Below are positions 12,449-23,879 of a stretch of 64,000 nucleotides of DNA, piece by piece; the first letter of the stretch is position 1, and every line of letters starts with the position of its first letter. The DNA lies in NCBI GenBank assembly GCA_002900995.3, contig CM035313.1, positions 2,418,001 to 2,482,000 of the forward strand. Direction: 5' to 3'. The notes beneath the pieces are model-generated. The model saw only the letters and a program-made list of their open reading frames with translations. It did no database searches and was not told where the DNA came from. A program made the translations under genes and the position numbers. The stretch comes from Ganoderma boninense (taxonomy: Eukaryota > Basidiomycota > Agaricomycetes > Polyporales > Polyporaceae).

Positions 12449-13110
12449 TTTGGAATGCCTAGGCCGAGAATAGAGCGAAGAAAACGATAATGATATGGAG
12501 GTCGAAGATTCAATGCGTGCCGAAGCTGGCCAACGCCTAACACTGGTGTTTGGAGATGAGATAAGGGGGGCCAGCACAACGAGGAGACGGCGAGGTGATC
12601 CTTCCCCGCTGCCAGAGTTGGGGGACTCACCGGAATTGGGAGCAGACCCACGACAGCTACGCCGAGATGACGATCATCAATATGCGGAAGAAGGAGACCC
12701 TGGACCGCCGCGGGCGCGCGAAGGCAGCACAGGAGGAGGGGGCGAGGGTTGAGTGGAAGTAGACGAGGGCAGACGCAGGAGCAGAGCGACGCCGCCCTTT
12801 CGAGTTCGTGGCCGCCACGCCGATGCGTATCAACCGTCGCGGCAGGGCCCGATCCGGACCATCACCCACATCAGATTCAGCCCAGTTGCTGCCCCTCCTC
12901 TCAGGGTCTATCACCCAGGTCTAAGTACTTTGGAAAAGTCCGTGGTTGTCCCTGGTCGTCCTCGTGAACGCCAATAATCCACAATCCCAGCCGTCAAAGG
13001 CACAACGGCCGCTAGAACATGTGCTAGTCTGTCTACAGTAGGCTGTCCTCCCATCTCCCCTCCTCTCACGCCGCCCATCCGCCGCGCTGCGTCTAGACCC
13101 CGCTCCCCGG
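12449..13110. other. Intergenic region upstream of RhoGAP gene
   Basis: Contains the presumed 5' UTR and promoter of the RhoGAP gene and the 3' UTR of the carrier gene. A GTGAGT..CAG pair near 12625-12540 on the minus strand could be a leader intron. No other coding signal. Confidence 0.45.
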
Positions 13111-14609
13111 TCATGAGGCACCAAGCATCTCCTTCACAAGCTCATAAGTAAAGAACGAGGTGGCAATGCTCGGCGCGACTTTCACTGCAGGACCCATCAG
13201 ATTCCCCCGTCGCATGACGCAACGCAATTTGTCCAAAATACTCACGGAGATTCGGCCAAAGCCCTCTATACAATCCTCTAACGCCCTCGGTCCGCGCGAT
13301 GCTCTGAAGAGCATCCAGCGCACCGTTGTATTTGTATCCAAGCGCATCCAGTCCCCGCACCTGCATCTTCCGCCGGAGCACGTCGAAGGGGTAAGTGAGT
13401 GTTTGCGATATTGAGCCAGCCAACGCGCCGCATGCAAGTTTGCGATGTACGCCGGTCTTCCCAGGAGGTGTGATGACGCCCCGGAGGGCTTCATACGCGG
13501 CGAAGTTGATTCCTGACGCGGACGAGGTCAGATCGTGAGAGAATGCGCCGGCATCCCCGCATGCTTATTTTACTTACCGACGTACGGCGCAACACCCATC
13601 GCCGTCGCGACCAGTCCGCGGTAAAGAGCTCTAACTCCTCCCTCTTCCCTCATCACCTTCAAGGTCATCCCCCACATCGTCAGCTCCTTCGCCGAAAAGA
13701 GAGACTGCGGTGTTGACCGCGCTGCAGTAGATGCTGTGTGGTATGCGGACGCAAGGGCCGGCTGAGCAGTGCTCGAACTCGATGCGGCGGCCGACACCTG
13801 CATCGTCGGGATCGATGCCGTCGCAATAGACAATCGTGAGCGAACCAGATCTAACGGATATGTTGTGCCTATTCGACAGATGACGGACGTTAGAACGGAA
13901 TACGGAAACCCCATGCGCACGAGGCGGAGACGGAGAAGGACGCAGTACGTACAGACAGAAGTTATCCCGGCGAGGGCGCCGGCGCATAGTCGTGTTGGGG
14001 TATCGAGCTGCTTCGCCCCATGGCCCGTGAACCACTGCAGTGCTCGAGTTGAGTCGTGAGCAGCGCACTGACAGTCTAGACAACCAACTCACTTTCTTCA
14101 GGTGCTCATAAGTCGTGAACTGCACTGCACTGCAGGGAGCATGGCTCTAGCCCCGTTCATCACAGCAAGCACCAGAAGGGGACGCACCTGTATGGGACAA
14201 TGCGTAAACAATTGATCCCATTCCCCCTCATGTAGCCTTTGAAACCCTCCTCCCTCCACATGCGGACGAGGCTGTTCCACACACCCTTGTACTGCCTGTC
14301 CGATGATGCAGGTTGCACTTGTCTTGTGGGCGCCGCCTCCACCTCAGTATCCACCACGAATAACAAGGACGGAAAACGCGCGACTCACTGGATGATCTTT
14401 AGTCTCTCTAATGGACTCACTACCGTCCGGGAAGCGGCGCCTGCGACGCCACCAGCAATGAAATAGGAAGAGAGCTGTGGGCTCAACCACTGTGTAGCAG
14501 GCTTCTCCTGCATCTTCTGCTCGCGCTCGGCTATCTTCACTGTATGCGCGGGTGTTTCCAGCTCGTGCTTGGATTGGAGAGCAGGCGAAGGCTCTTGCGG
14601 TGATGTCAT
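13111..14609 (-). CDS. Mitochondrial carrier protein (YPR011C-like)
   Basis: Seven exons (14609-14389, 14322-14188, 14129-14093, 14034-13953, 13868-13578, 13512-13246, 13184-13111) encode 368 residues. All three carrier signatures are present: SPLERLKI, YPLDLVRSR and YPFDVLRRK, each opening one of three repeats of two membrane helices. The protein therefore belongs to the SLC25 family of inner-membrane exchangers. Repeat 1 (YFIAGGVAGAASRTVVSP, then YMRGNGINCLRIVPYSAVQF) and the LVRSRLSIATA segment in repeat 2 fit yeast YPR011C, reported to carry adenosine phosphosulfate and PAPS. The ATP-Mg/phosphate and CoA carriers are close relatives, so the substrate is inferred. Repeat 2 carries an Ala/Ser-rich insertion of about 40 residues in the matrix loop. 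The 37-nt exon 3 is among the shorter ones. Confidence 0.88.
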
Positions 14610-15162
14610 GGCGTGAGAGAGAACCTATTGAACGGCATGCAAGAGAAGACCGAGGGCTGTTGGGATATCAAAGAGTGCGGGGGCGGCAGGAGCGCGGGGG
14701 TGGAGCCAGGAGAGAGCGGCGGGGTGGAGGCCGGGGCAGTTGGAGATAGCGCGATGAGAGAGGTGCGGGGAGGTGCTGCACTGTGGCAGGAAGGTCGACG
14801 GATCTCAGACGGGACGCCCTTGCACCTCAGTTTACCGACTGATTATTTTCGCCACGTGCGCGGTTCTTGAGGACCGCCAACCTCCGAATCTCATCTGGTT
14901 TAGGGGTTCCCCAGCCTCCAGGCCATCGAGATTAGACAAACTTCGGAGATCGTCGTCGAAACACTCACACACTCCACGACGACACTCCAAACGCGTATGA
15001 GGGGTGAAAGCACTGTACTCGAACACAACGTACACAGGCAAAAAGGCTAGCAGACAGGTTACAGTTCGCGCTATAGTGTAATCAGAGTCCGGGTAAAGAA
15101 TTGGCTGTTGCCCTGCCCTTTTCGACTGTTCTTACACAACCGACAATTCGACGCACCTCCAG
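14610..15162. other. Intergenic region upstream of the carrier gene
   Basis: Promoter of the carrier gene, with GA-rich purine tracts at 14650-14780, and the 3' UTR of the caprin-like gene. No coding or RNA feature supported. Confidence 0.5.
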
Positions 15163-17330
15163 CTATGCCGCAGCAGGGGCACCAGCCTGGGCTTCCTGGG
15201 GGAAACCTGAACGAACGACGAGCTCAGAAGCTAACTCGCAAAGGTGGTCGACGATGGACTCACCTCGTCCACGACCTCTTCCGCCGCGACCGCCCCGCCA
15301 TTCGCCATCCGGCCGACCGCGGAAACCTGACAGAACGAAGTTCAGCAGAGAATCCCCCTACTCAGGTCCTGAGGGAATACGTACCACGTTCACCCCCTCG
15401 CCAGCCACCGCGACCACCACGTTCGCCACCCTCACCGCGGAATCCGCCGCGCTCGCCATGTTCACCGCGGTGCCCACCGCGCTCTCCATGTTCTCCACGG
15501 TGCCCACCGCGCTCTCCATGTTCTCCACGGTAACCACCACGACCGCCGCGGTGCTCGCCGCGATGCTCACCACGGAATCCACCACGATAGCCGCGCTCTC
15601 CCCGGAATCCACCACGCTCCCCACGGAACCCGCGTCCGCGACCGCGACCTCCTCTTTGAGTAGTAGTGAAACCATCGTCATCCATGGCGGGGATGTGACC
15701 GTTAACTTCAGCGGGCTCGGCAACCACAGGTTCCGCCTCGGGAACTGGGGTCGCTTCGCCAGAGGTTCCGTAGTGCGCCTGGAGATTGGCGAGCGATGGA
15801 AGCTCCTCATGGTCCTCGTCAGCCCAGTTAAGCTGGCCGACAGAGGCGGGAACCTGAAAAACCTCGTTAGTAACGCCTACGCGGACCGTGTATAGAAAGC
15901 GCTACCTCCGTAGTCGTCGTGATCGTAAGGGTTTCCTCCACAACTGTATGGCCATTGAGTTGGGCCTCCACAACAGTCTCCGTAACTTCAACCTCAGCAG
16001 GTTCTGGATCAATAGGGCCTTGAACATCGACCCATTCGTTACCTTCCGGCTGGTTCTGGGCTTCAGCTGCAGCTTCCGCAAGCTCGTCCGTCATAATGAA
16101 GTGAATGCCTCCGGAGGTGCTTACAGATGGCGGAACTCCGCCAACTGAAGAAGTCTCCGCGGGCGCAGGCTCAGGTTCAGGCATCTGAATGGGCTTCTCC
16201 TGCGGCGGCGGAGGCCGCAAAAAGCGATCTTGGATTTCTCTTATACGCGAGTCTGAGAAAGAACCATGAGCTCGGTCGCAAAAGCATCCTAGCTGAACCC
16301 TCACAAGGAATGTCGAGATGCTCGCCCTCCCCTGTGAAGATGCTCTGAATCATTTCGGTTTTGCCCGGCAAGATCTCATGGAAGAGTGTCTCCGTTATTG
16401 AATAGATCGCGATAGCTTCCCTTTCGCTGAGGTCAAGGGCCATCGCGTCGGGATGCCTGTTCGACAGCATACCGTGTAACCGGAGGAAGGTAACCAGCTC
16501 AGCTGTCTTGTCGAGATACTCGGCCTGTTCGGCAGAACCTTGAGCATAGATTACCATGATGAACAGCGTTCAACACACCTGAGTAGCCGCGACAGCTTCA
16601 CGTATCCTCTCCTCCTGCGCACGAATAGCCTCAGCCTTCACGAACGCGAGCTCTTGAGCCGCTTCTGCCTCATGCACCTGCACGCAGTGTCAGGACGGCA
16701 CCCCAGGATAGCAACAGCCAGGCCCAATCCCCTAACCTCGATCGCCTTCTTGACTTCCTCAAGTTCCTTGCTCACAGCCTCCAGAGTGGGCAGGGTCTTT
16801 AGCAGGCGCTTCTGGTCCTCGTTCAATTTCTCCGGAGCTTCATTCTGGTAGTTCTGTATCCTAGTCTGGGGAGCACAGAGCGAGTCGTGAGTCGCAATCC
16901 AGCGGCACGCGGACGGGCAAGCAGGCATGACGTATTCCCCACACAGCGGCAGGCGACACACGCCCGGGTATCCAGATGCCAGTCAACAGCCACTCACAAG
17001 CTTTTTCAAGTTCGCCTTGAGCCTCTTGTTGAGCATTTCGACGATGGGGCTCGCTTTGTGGTCTCCAACCGGAGTCACGGCCTCGCCTTCGGACGGCTGC
17101 ACAGCGAGCTGGGGTGCGGACACCTCCTCCTTCACATCGTGCTCCGCTGCGGCCTTCTCCTCGATCGGGGAAGCGGCAGTCGCGTCCACAGCGACTTGGG
17201 AACCGACCTCACTCTCTTCCTTTGTCTTCGCGCCGCCCTTGCGCTTTTTCTTTTGGGACTTTGAGAGGGATGCGGGAGGCGGGGCACCTGGGACGACGCG
17301 CGGCGTTGAGGGGGCGGTGTTATCAGGCAT
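15163..17330 (-). CDS. Caprin-like RGG-box RNA-binding protein
   Basis: Eight exons (17330-16998, 16865-16737, 16677-16579, 16524-16305, 16252-15906, 15853-15385, 15326-15264, 15206-15163) give 567 residues. The N-terminus is Lys/Glu-rich. Around residues 95-155 the segment from MLNKRLKANLKKLTRIQNY to LEEVKKAIE resembles the helical dimerisation region of animal caprin-1 (K-L-x-N-L-E-K pattern, then L-N-x-D-Q). A helical block with RHPDAMALDLSEREAIAIY follows, then an acidic Glu/Val stretch. The C-terminus is an RGG domain, with a run of RGG/RGE repeats and RGGRGGRGRGRG. Caprins bind mRNA and stress-granule proteins, so a cytoplasmic RNP role is inferred. The RGG tail clearly supports RNA binding; caprin homology is based on pattern only. 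Confidence 0.7.
15451..15540. repeat. 30-nt tandem repeat inside the RGG coding exon
   Basis: Three consecutive 30-nt units (15451, 15481, 15511) differ at a few positions. On the minus strand they encode a ten-residue unit of the type GGHRGEHGER in the RGG domain of the caprin-like protein. The unit length is a multiple of three, so copy-number changes keep the frame. Confidence 0.85.
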
Positions 17331-18159
17331 TTTGGAGGGGGTTCTGTGCTGGCTGGTTTTTTGAGAGAGATTGTGAGCTGGCGAGTGGCGTAGGACGCAG
17401 GAAAGGCGGGGGCGCGAGGGAAGAAAGGGAGAAAATTAGGTTTGGGTCGATGACCAGCGAACGACCTGGAGCTGGAGTCGGGACCTTTCCCACGCAGATG
17501 CGCGCACGGCACATCTCCGAGTCCGGCGCGCCCGACCGCTTCTCTCTCTGCTCTGCCCTGGGGTCGAGGAAGTCCGTCTGCTTAAAGATGCTTGGATCGG
17601 TCTCTCGCTTGTCTGCGGTCGCATCATCTCACATGTATGTTCGGCTTCTAGAAAGTCGTCCTCTGCACTGGAATGCTTCTTCTTCGGTACCAGCTCGCCG
17701 CGGGAGACCGCACCGGAGGTCCCTACTCAGAGCGATTTCAGTCTGTCTCGCCTCAACTTGTTGAAGAGCTCCTCTGGTGTTTCTGACGCTCGACATATTG
17801 TAACGTATGGAGCGTGCACTACAACAGCTGAAGGCTTCCAACCACGGGGGCATGGACGGTGGGAAATGATTTCAATATCCACCCATTCAACGAGATGAAG
17901 GAGCTTCGAAATGAATACACAAGTACGTCTTTGTCTTGTTCAGTCACTGTTTGCTGTTTGACATGAAAATCAGGAGTATGATGCGTTACGTTTGGGACCT
18001 TACGCAGACCCGAGTGTTCGGAGACTTCGACGACAGGATTGCGAACAGACCTGGCAGTTGAGAGAGGCTGACACTGCCAAACCAAGCAGCATTCTCGATT
18101 GCTCAAACGACCACTCCCTCCGTCATTGAGCTCGTCATCCTCCCACGTCTTCCCCTCAG
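17331..18159. other. Divergent intergenic region (caprin-like / BTB)
   Basis: Two genes point away from each other here, so the 829 bases hold both promoters. Short frames on both strands show no domain. No repeats or RNA genes recognised. Confidence 0.5.
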
Positions 18160-19336
18160 ATGTGCACGACCATCGTCCTCATGGACACGGATTTCAGCTC
18201 AAATCGTTGCGCGTCACCCCTCGACGAGTACGAAGTTCCCACTCGACATCCAGATATCTACTTCGAGGATGGCAATCTGTCTATAGTCGCTGGGCGACAG
18301 TACTTCATCGTCCACCGTGGCCTACTCTGCCGTCACTCGGAAGTCTTGAGAGTCCGTATTGAATCCATCAAGACCAACGACGAACGGCTTCTGGAGGGCC
18401 TTGCTGTGTTATATTTGGACGACTCCCCGGAGGATCTCGCCCATTTTCTTCGCGCACTATACGGGTACGTAGTCTCCGTGTTTTTCGACTCATTCGCGAC
18501 TGAACGAATGCGCAGCTTATCCCATGACACCAACGTGGAAGATTTCGCTGTCATTTCCGCCGTGCTTCGCCTGTCCTCCAACTATGGAGTGGAAACTCTA
18601 CGCGAAACAGCCCTCAGATCTTTGTCAATATCTTGGCCGTCGACCCTCCAGCTCTGGGAAATGCGTGAGAAGGCGATCACCACCATTGACGGCATCTATG
18701 TTCCCCGGTCAGGACTTCCTCATCCACTGTCGGTAGTTCCTTCCACTGTCGTCGTTGAGTCATCAGGCTGACCGTCCGTCATGCAGCATGGTCATCAAGC
18801 TTGCTCGCGAAGTCAACGCGCCTCAGCTCCTTCCATCCGCCTTCTATGACCTCTCGCGCTACCTTCCAAGCCAGCTAACCGAAGGTCACACGACCTCGGA
18901 TGGTGCACACTGCGAGCTTGATATTGAGGACCTCTGCCGGGTCCTCCGCGGCAAAGAGCAAGCGGCCCGCTTCTTCTCCACGTTCATCGTCACGGAGCTC
19001 GAGGGCCGACCTCCGTCGCAGCTATGTATGCACCGCAGCGAGGTGCAGCCATCGCTGAAGCGCGCGTGCCAGATGGCGTTCGAGGCGGTCACGTTTGAGC
19101 TCATCCGCGACGTGAACGGCATGGTCTGCAATCGGAACTGCGACCCGCTGTTCTCGATCGCGGAGAGCGTGACGATGCAGACGCGGGACGACCACCCGGG
19201 CGTGGAGAACAAGGCCGCGTACCGGGCGTGCGAGGCGTGTCGGCTCGAGTACGGACTGATCGTGGAGGTGGCGAGGGAGGAGTTCTGGAGACAGCTCCCG
19301 TCGTGGTTCGAGTTGGACGTGAAGAACTGGGCGTGA
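18160..19336 (+). CDS. BTB/POZ domain protein
   Basis: Three exons (18160-18464, 18516-18707, 18787-19336) give 348 residues. The first 130 residues carry the BTB pattern of Agaricomycete proteins: HPDIYFEDGNLSIVAGRQYF, a strand and helix with VHRGLLCRHSEVL, then LYLDDSPEDLAHFLRALY. The rest is helical, with LRLSSNYGVETLRETAL and VIKLAREVNAPQLLPSAFY, then a Cys-containing C-terminal region (RACEACRLEYG). BTB domains mediate dimerisation or recruit Cullin-3; this group forms large lineage-specific families in mushrooms and individual roles are unknown. The start at 18160 is followed closely by a second in-frame ATG at 18181. Intron 2 was placed by phase (CG|GTCAGG to CAG|C). Confidence 0.85.
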
Positions 19337-19524
19337 ACTGCCCGCGCGTCTGGTCGGGTGTTTGTCAAGTCGTACTTACAGCTGTTGTCTGCGTGGATAG
19401 TCAATCGTTGACGGGGGTTGCACGTCATCGCGTTCTTAGTGTGACAAAGCGCGCTAGGTCACGCCGTGACCCGACGCGATGTGCTTCTCGCCAGGCTCCC
19501 GACCAGCTTGTCTTGACCCGCTCC

Positions 19525-21998
19525 ATGCTTGCGATGGACCACTCTGACGACTTTGTTGAGGTGCGCATACAGCTACTATTGCCCGTCGAAAGATGGTCTA
19601 ATAGGTCGCATATCCAGCTGGAGCTGGAGCTTGCGGGAAGCACCGACTCAGATTCTGAAGTTGACCTGTGGATTGACCACGATGACGACGTCGAAATCGA
19701 GTTGGAACTGTCTGACGACGACCATTTCCATGACGGCGAACTACCTCATAGCTCAAAATTGGAAGCATTCCCAGATATTTTCCCCGCCTCCGACGAAGAT
19801 GAAAACGACCAGGGATTACACCAAGTAGAGTCGAGAAGCAGCGAGGATGAAAATGATCTCCGGTACGCCCTTCATGTATTCGGAAAAGTGTACAGCCAAT
19901 CCTTCCCTCGCATATAGAGATGAAACATTGGAATGTCTGGAGGACTTCGTTCTTTCGTTCCTCACCAAGATCTCCGAAGCTCTTCCTAGCGCATATAGCC
20001 ACTCCAAGGGTCAACCAAGCAACCATAAGATAACTCTCCAGTTGGCAGACAGAAGAAAGGAACCTTCCGATGAGCACGTCCACGATTGCCGTATTGATAC
20101 GCTGCCCCACTTCTGAAATTATACAGTCAGATACCGATGCGTTCTCTGGTTTTTCCTCGAGTAACAAAGGATCCAAGCGCAAGACCTTTCGGTAAGTCTT
20201 AGTTGATCTCTTGGGACAGGAGCGCACGCGCCAACTTCTTCAAGCACAACTCTTCAGGGTTATTGATCTAGTCCACCAAGCCCTCGTATCAGGCGTGTCA
20301 GTGACGAAGCGGTATAGTTTTTGGCCTCGCTCACACGCGCTAGCACCCGTTAACAGTGCCTGTTAGGGACATTTACTATAACGACGTTCAGCTCTTCCGT
20401 TCGCAGGCGACTGTCGATCGGGTTCGTTGTTTCTCCTCCCGAAGGGAATTCCTCTGCGGAGCTCATGAAAGCGCACTTCTAGCTCATAGACGACCTTGCT
20501 GCAACACTACGCCTGACTCGTGCGGATCTGAATGTGGTACGTTTGTAGAAGGTTTTGGGGATCAACGACTCACATTACTCTACTTCACGTCCAAGCGCGC
20601 ATCTTCAAAGGGACTATTCTGCGGTTCGGGGCTTGCGGTCCATCTGAAAAGCGGAGAAACGCTCGAGATCAGCGACGCAGACGTACATTTGTAACGCATC
20701 CAACGGTTGTCTTCACGTATGACTGAAGTGGTATTGGCAGGCCTCTTTGATTCCACAAGCCGAGGACATAGAGCGGTTCGCAGTGGCGCGGACCCTAGCG
20801 TGGGTGCTTGTCGTGGAAAAGGAGGTTAGGACCATCTTCATGCCGCTTCTTCGCGCCACAACGCCTCATATGCCTATTCTAGGCTGTCTTTCAGACACTC
20901 TGCAAGCTGCGACTCGCAACGCACCGATCCTTGCCAGGATCCGGGCTGATCGTGACGGTGAGTCCTGACAGTTGTCCCCGCACATTGATCTTCTACCTCA
21001 CGGCCATCCCGGCTTCCTAGGGAAAGGGATATCCTGATGTCGCAACTCGACAGCTCGTCAAGACGCTCTCAGACAATTTACCGGCACGGTGCATACTGTC
21101 TTCTCTCCTTCTTCCTCTTCGGTTCTCACCTGGTGACTGAACCTTCCTCCTCCCACCCAGTGTCCCGATCCTTGCGTTGGTCGACGGTGACGCATACGGG
21201 ATCGATATCCTCTCTGTCTACAAGCATGGAAGCACGCGCATGAGGCATGAGAACGATCATCTCGCAGCAGATCGGCTGCAATGGCTCGGCCTTTGGGCCA
21301 GCGAACTGGCCTCGTATGTCGCTCCGAGTCTACGAGGCGGGAGAGCCCTGACCTTCCCCCTCGCGTTGTACCATGGTTTATTCACGCTTGGTCGATGGAC
21401 AGACTTGGCATTAGGAAGGACGCGCTGCTTCCGATCACGAAGCATGATGAGAAGAAGGCAAGTGAATTTGACTTTTCATATCTCCTCGGATTCTCTTACG
21501 TCCCCCAACCTCCTATTGCCATCCTTCTAATCCTCCGACTCCCTTCGAGCTCTCCGTACTGCACAAACCGAGCCTATGCTGACCTGCATGCATCCTCCAG
21601 GCACGTACGCTTCTGAAACGAGTCAAGCTGCCGGCGCAGTGGAGGTCAGTCCAGGTGTTCTGCCGCCGCCCTGAAATGCACTCCACACCCTGGATTCGGA
21701 AAACCCGCCAATTCATGGGGACGGCTGTGCGACCATCGCGCCATCATCCACTTACCATTCACTCGCTCGTAGGAAGGAACTCCAGCATATGCTCTTCTCC
21801 CGACGCAAGGCTGAGATAGAGGTTCTCGGAGCTGCCTGGGTCCAACCTGCGGAGAGTGTCGCGGATCTTGTCGCAACGGGTGACCACCTTCGCCTTCCTG
21901 ATCGGCCACAAGCGGTTGGAGGCCCCGGGACACCCTTGCTACGCTACTTGATCAAGAAGATACGCCAGGCATGCGTGGAATCAGCCTGCGAGAAGTAG
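19525..21998 (+). CDS. SPO11: Meiotic recombination protein Spo11 (topoisomerase VI A-like)
   Basis: Fourteen exons: 19525-19862, 19918-20077, 20127-20191, 20258-20311, 20367-20425, 20490-20536, 20596-20682, 20741-20824, 20895-20957, 21021-21088, 21161-21313, 21403-21457, 21601-21644, 21773-21998. They give about 500 residues and every phase closes. Spo11 makes meiotic DNA double-strand breaks by tyrosine transesterification. The 5Y-CAP domain has LVHQALVSGVSVTKRDIYY with the catalytic Tyr at about 210, then ASSKGLFCGSGL. The Toprim domain has VVEKE (metal-binding Glu at about 296), GKGYPDVATRQLVKTLSDNL, and the D-x-D of ALVDGDAYGIDILSVYKHGS (Asp 350 and 352). C-terminal segments RLQWLGLWASEL and LPITKHDEKKARTLLKR follow the family. 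The first 112 residues are an acidic, poorly conserved extension. The second ATG at 19534 has the better Kozak context. One intron is GC-AG (21458-21600). Confidence 0.93.
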
Positions 21999-22393
21999 GG
22001 CCTAAGGTATATGAACGTGCGTGCATGGTTAATCATGTGCGACGCCGTCGCTGACTATGATATAACTTGTGCTTTCAACGCAGCATACACGTTCTAGCCT
22101 CGTTTTTGGGACGTGTTCGTGGAGAAATGAGCGCTGCTTTACCAGTCACCAGCATACTCGCAAGGCGCCGAGTCGGTGCCATCCTCGGAGGAGAGTAGGA
22201 GCATTCATAAATGCATGACATCCGTACGCGTACTTCTAATCCAAGCAGCAAATATTGTCCGGGAGACCGCACCTTGCCGCAGCACATCTGTCCATTTCCG
22301 CACTGTCAAAGTGCATGTTCGTCTTCATCGATGCTTCATCCATCGCGGCGACTCAACTTTCAGCATTCATACCGTCCGACTCGGTTCGGCATC
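21999..22393. other. Convergent 3' region
   Basis: The Spo11 gene and the membrane-protein gene end towards each other here. Only 3' UTR-like sequence is seen. Confidence 0.5.
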
Positions 22394-23593
22394 CTACATG
22401 TCCACCGCCGCACTGTACATGGGCGGCGGGTCCGCCGGCACCGCCCCCGCTCGGATGCCATGTTCCCTCATGACTGCGTCCTCCGACTCCTTCCTGTGGT
22501 GCGCCTCCAGTCGCTTCTGATATCCCGCCATTTCCTCGTGGAGGCTCGACGAAGCAGTGAGGCGCGACGTCTGCGTGTCGCCGCGGGCGAGAAGTGGCGC
22601 TACGGACGACGCGGACGCCGCGTCGCTGTGGAGCTCGTCGTGCGTCCACGCAGAGGGGGCGGCCGACACTCTCCGAGAGACTCGTGATGAAGCCGAGGTC
22701 GACGCGTCCTGGGTCGGCGTTGAGTATGGCCATGCTGTGGGGCCCGTGAGGGACGTGGGAGAGGCGAGGAGGTCGCGTGGGGGTGGCTGCGGGGGCGTTT
22801 CCCCGTCGTACGGGTTTGGCAATAAAGACCTCCCATCGTCGGTTTCCGCGCTGGGGGCGGCGTTGTGCATGGCTTGCATCTCACGCCGTCCGGAGCTGTC
22901 AGCGAAGTAGAGGGGGGCAGACACGGGGTCTGAGTCTGTGCCAGCGATGGAGCGGGGATGCGGATTAGGTGGATGTTGTTGCACGAGGAGCGGCGTGGAC
23001 GAATGGGTGTGTTCCTTCATTTCCGGGGTGGCGGCGACCATGGCGGCAGCTTGAGCTTGCTGCTGGCGTGTTCGTCTCCGACGCCGGCACCAGCAAGTGA
23101 AGCATACGAGGAACAGGATGAAGAGGACTGGTTGAGGTGAGCAATCCACCATGCTCTTGCGTAGGAGAACACATTACTCACGACATGCGACGACAATACC
23201 CGCGACAGCTCCATGACTCGTAATCTTGTTTCCCGAAGAAGAAGCAGTACTAGTAGACTTGGAAGCAGAACCGGTAATTGAGGCACTTGCACCAGAACCG
23301 ACAGCCGTGCGTCCCGAAGTCGTGCTGGTGCTACTTCCGTGGTGGTGTGTGCTGCTTTTATCGTCGTCATCACTGTCGCTGTCGCTATCATCGCCATCGT
23401 CCCTATAAATAACGAAATGAAAAGCGGTCGGCGAGGTACCGGGATCTGAAGCAGGTGTCCGTGCTTACCTCGGAGCTACATTGTAGGAGCTCAAACTGCC
23501 AGCCAAGACTAGCATCGCTCCCCCTGGACCTGAGGCAATCAGAAGGGAGGATAGTAGAGTGTGCAGGAACCAGGTTGGAACGCGGTGGCGCAT
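22394..23593 (-). CDS. Secreted-type single-pass membrane protein, Asp/Ser-rich ectodomain
   Basis: Three exons (23593-23469, 23402-23182, 23127-22394) give 359 residues. The N-terminus is a signal peptide (basic MRHR, then a hydrophobic Leu-rich core to about residue 25). A short ectodomain has a striking Asp/Ser run starting at residue 43, then Ser/Thr-rich sequence likely to be O-glycosylated. One transmembrane helix follows at about 103-127 (GAVAGIVVACLLFILFLVCF). The stop-transfer is CWCRRRRR. The cytosolic tail of about 230 residues is Gln/Ala-, Pro- and Ser-rich. This layout is like fungal wall-stress sensors and Mid2/Wsc-type proteins, but no WSC or other extracellular domain is present, so the function is not assigned. 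The intron splits the codon just inside the membrane segment. Confidence 0.75.
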
Positions 23594-23851
23594 CGTGGTC
23601 CCAAGCAGGCCGAGGGAGGAGATGGGAGTTCGGCCGGGAGACTATATGGGACGATGGGTGGCACTGCCCCGCAGAGAAGATTGTTGTGCCGCTCTCGCAA
23701 GCGCAGGTTGAAGGCATGCTTGCGGAATAAATTGGGGGCTTTCGAAGCAGGATATGATGCGTGTAGTCCAAGCTACGGAGAGTTCTGGCTTGTCTATGTC
23801 CGCACTAGTTCCGCTAGAGGCTGAGAGGGAGTTTCCTTAATGAGGCGCGCG

Positions 23852-23857
23852 ACGCGT
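23852..23857. promoter_or_regulatory. MluI cell-cycle box (ACGCGT) upstream of CDC6
   Basis: Perfect ACGCGT in the context GACGCGTCGG, 202 bp upstream of the CDC6 ATG. In yeasts this hexamer binds MBF (Swi6-Mbp1 or Cdc10-Res1) and drives G1/S transcription, including that of S. pombe cdc18, the CDC6 orthologue. Use here is inferred. Confidence 0.6.
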
Positions 23858-23858
23858 C

Positions 23859-23867
23859 GGTCACGTG
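23859..23867. promoter_or_regulatory. GGTCACGTG element (E-box core CACGTG)
   Basis: Palindromic CACGTG core directly beside the MluI box. The same nine bases recur at 30914-30922 beside another ACGCGT. A bHLH or bZIP factor site is plausible. Confidence 0.45.
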
Positions 23868-23879
23868 TGCGTGGCTGGG

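Noticed and set aside
12449..12577. 43-codon upstream extension of the RhoGAP frame
   Set aside because: It would start at GTG; nuclear genes start at ATG, so the first in-frame ATG at 12448 is used.
14639..14780. Purine-rich stretch upstream of the carrier gene, considered as a repeat
   Set aside because: Only compositional bias; no regular unit could be defined.
19598..20227. 209-codon minus-strand frame
   Set aside because: Lies antisense across the first four SPO11 exons, whose frame and splice sites are consistent; no domain of its own.
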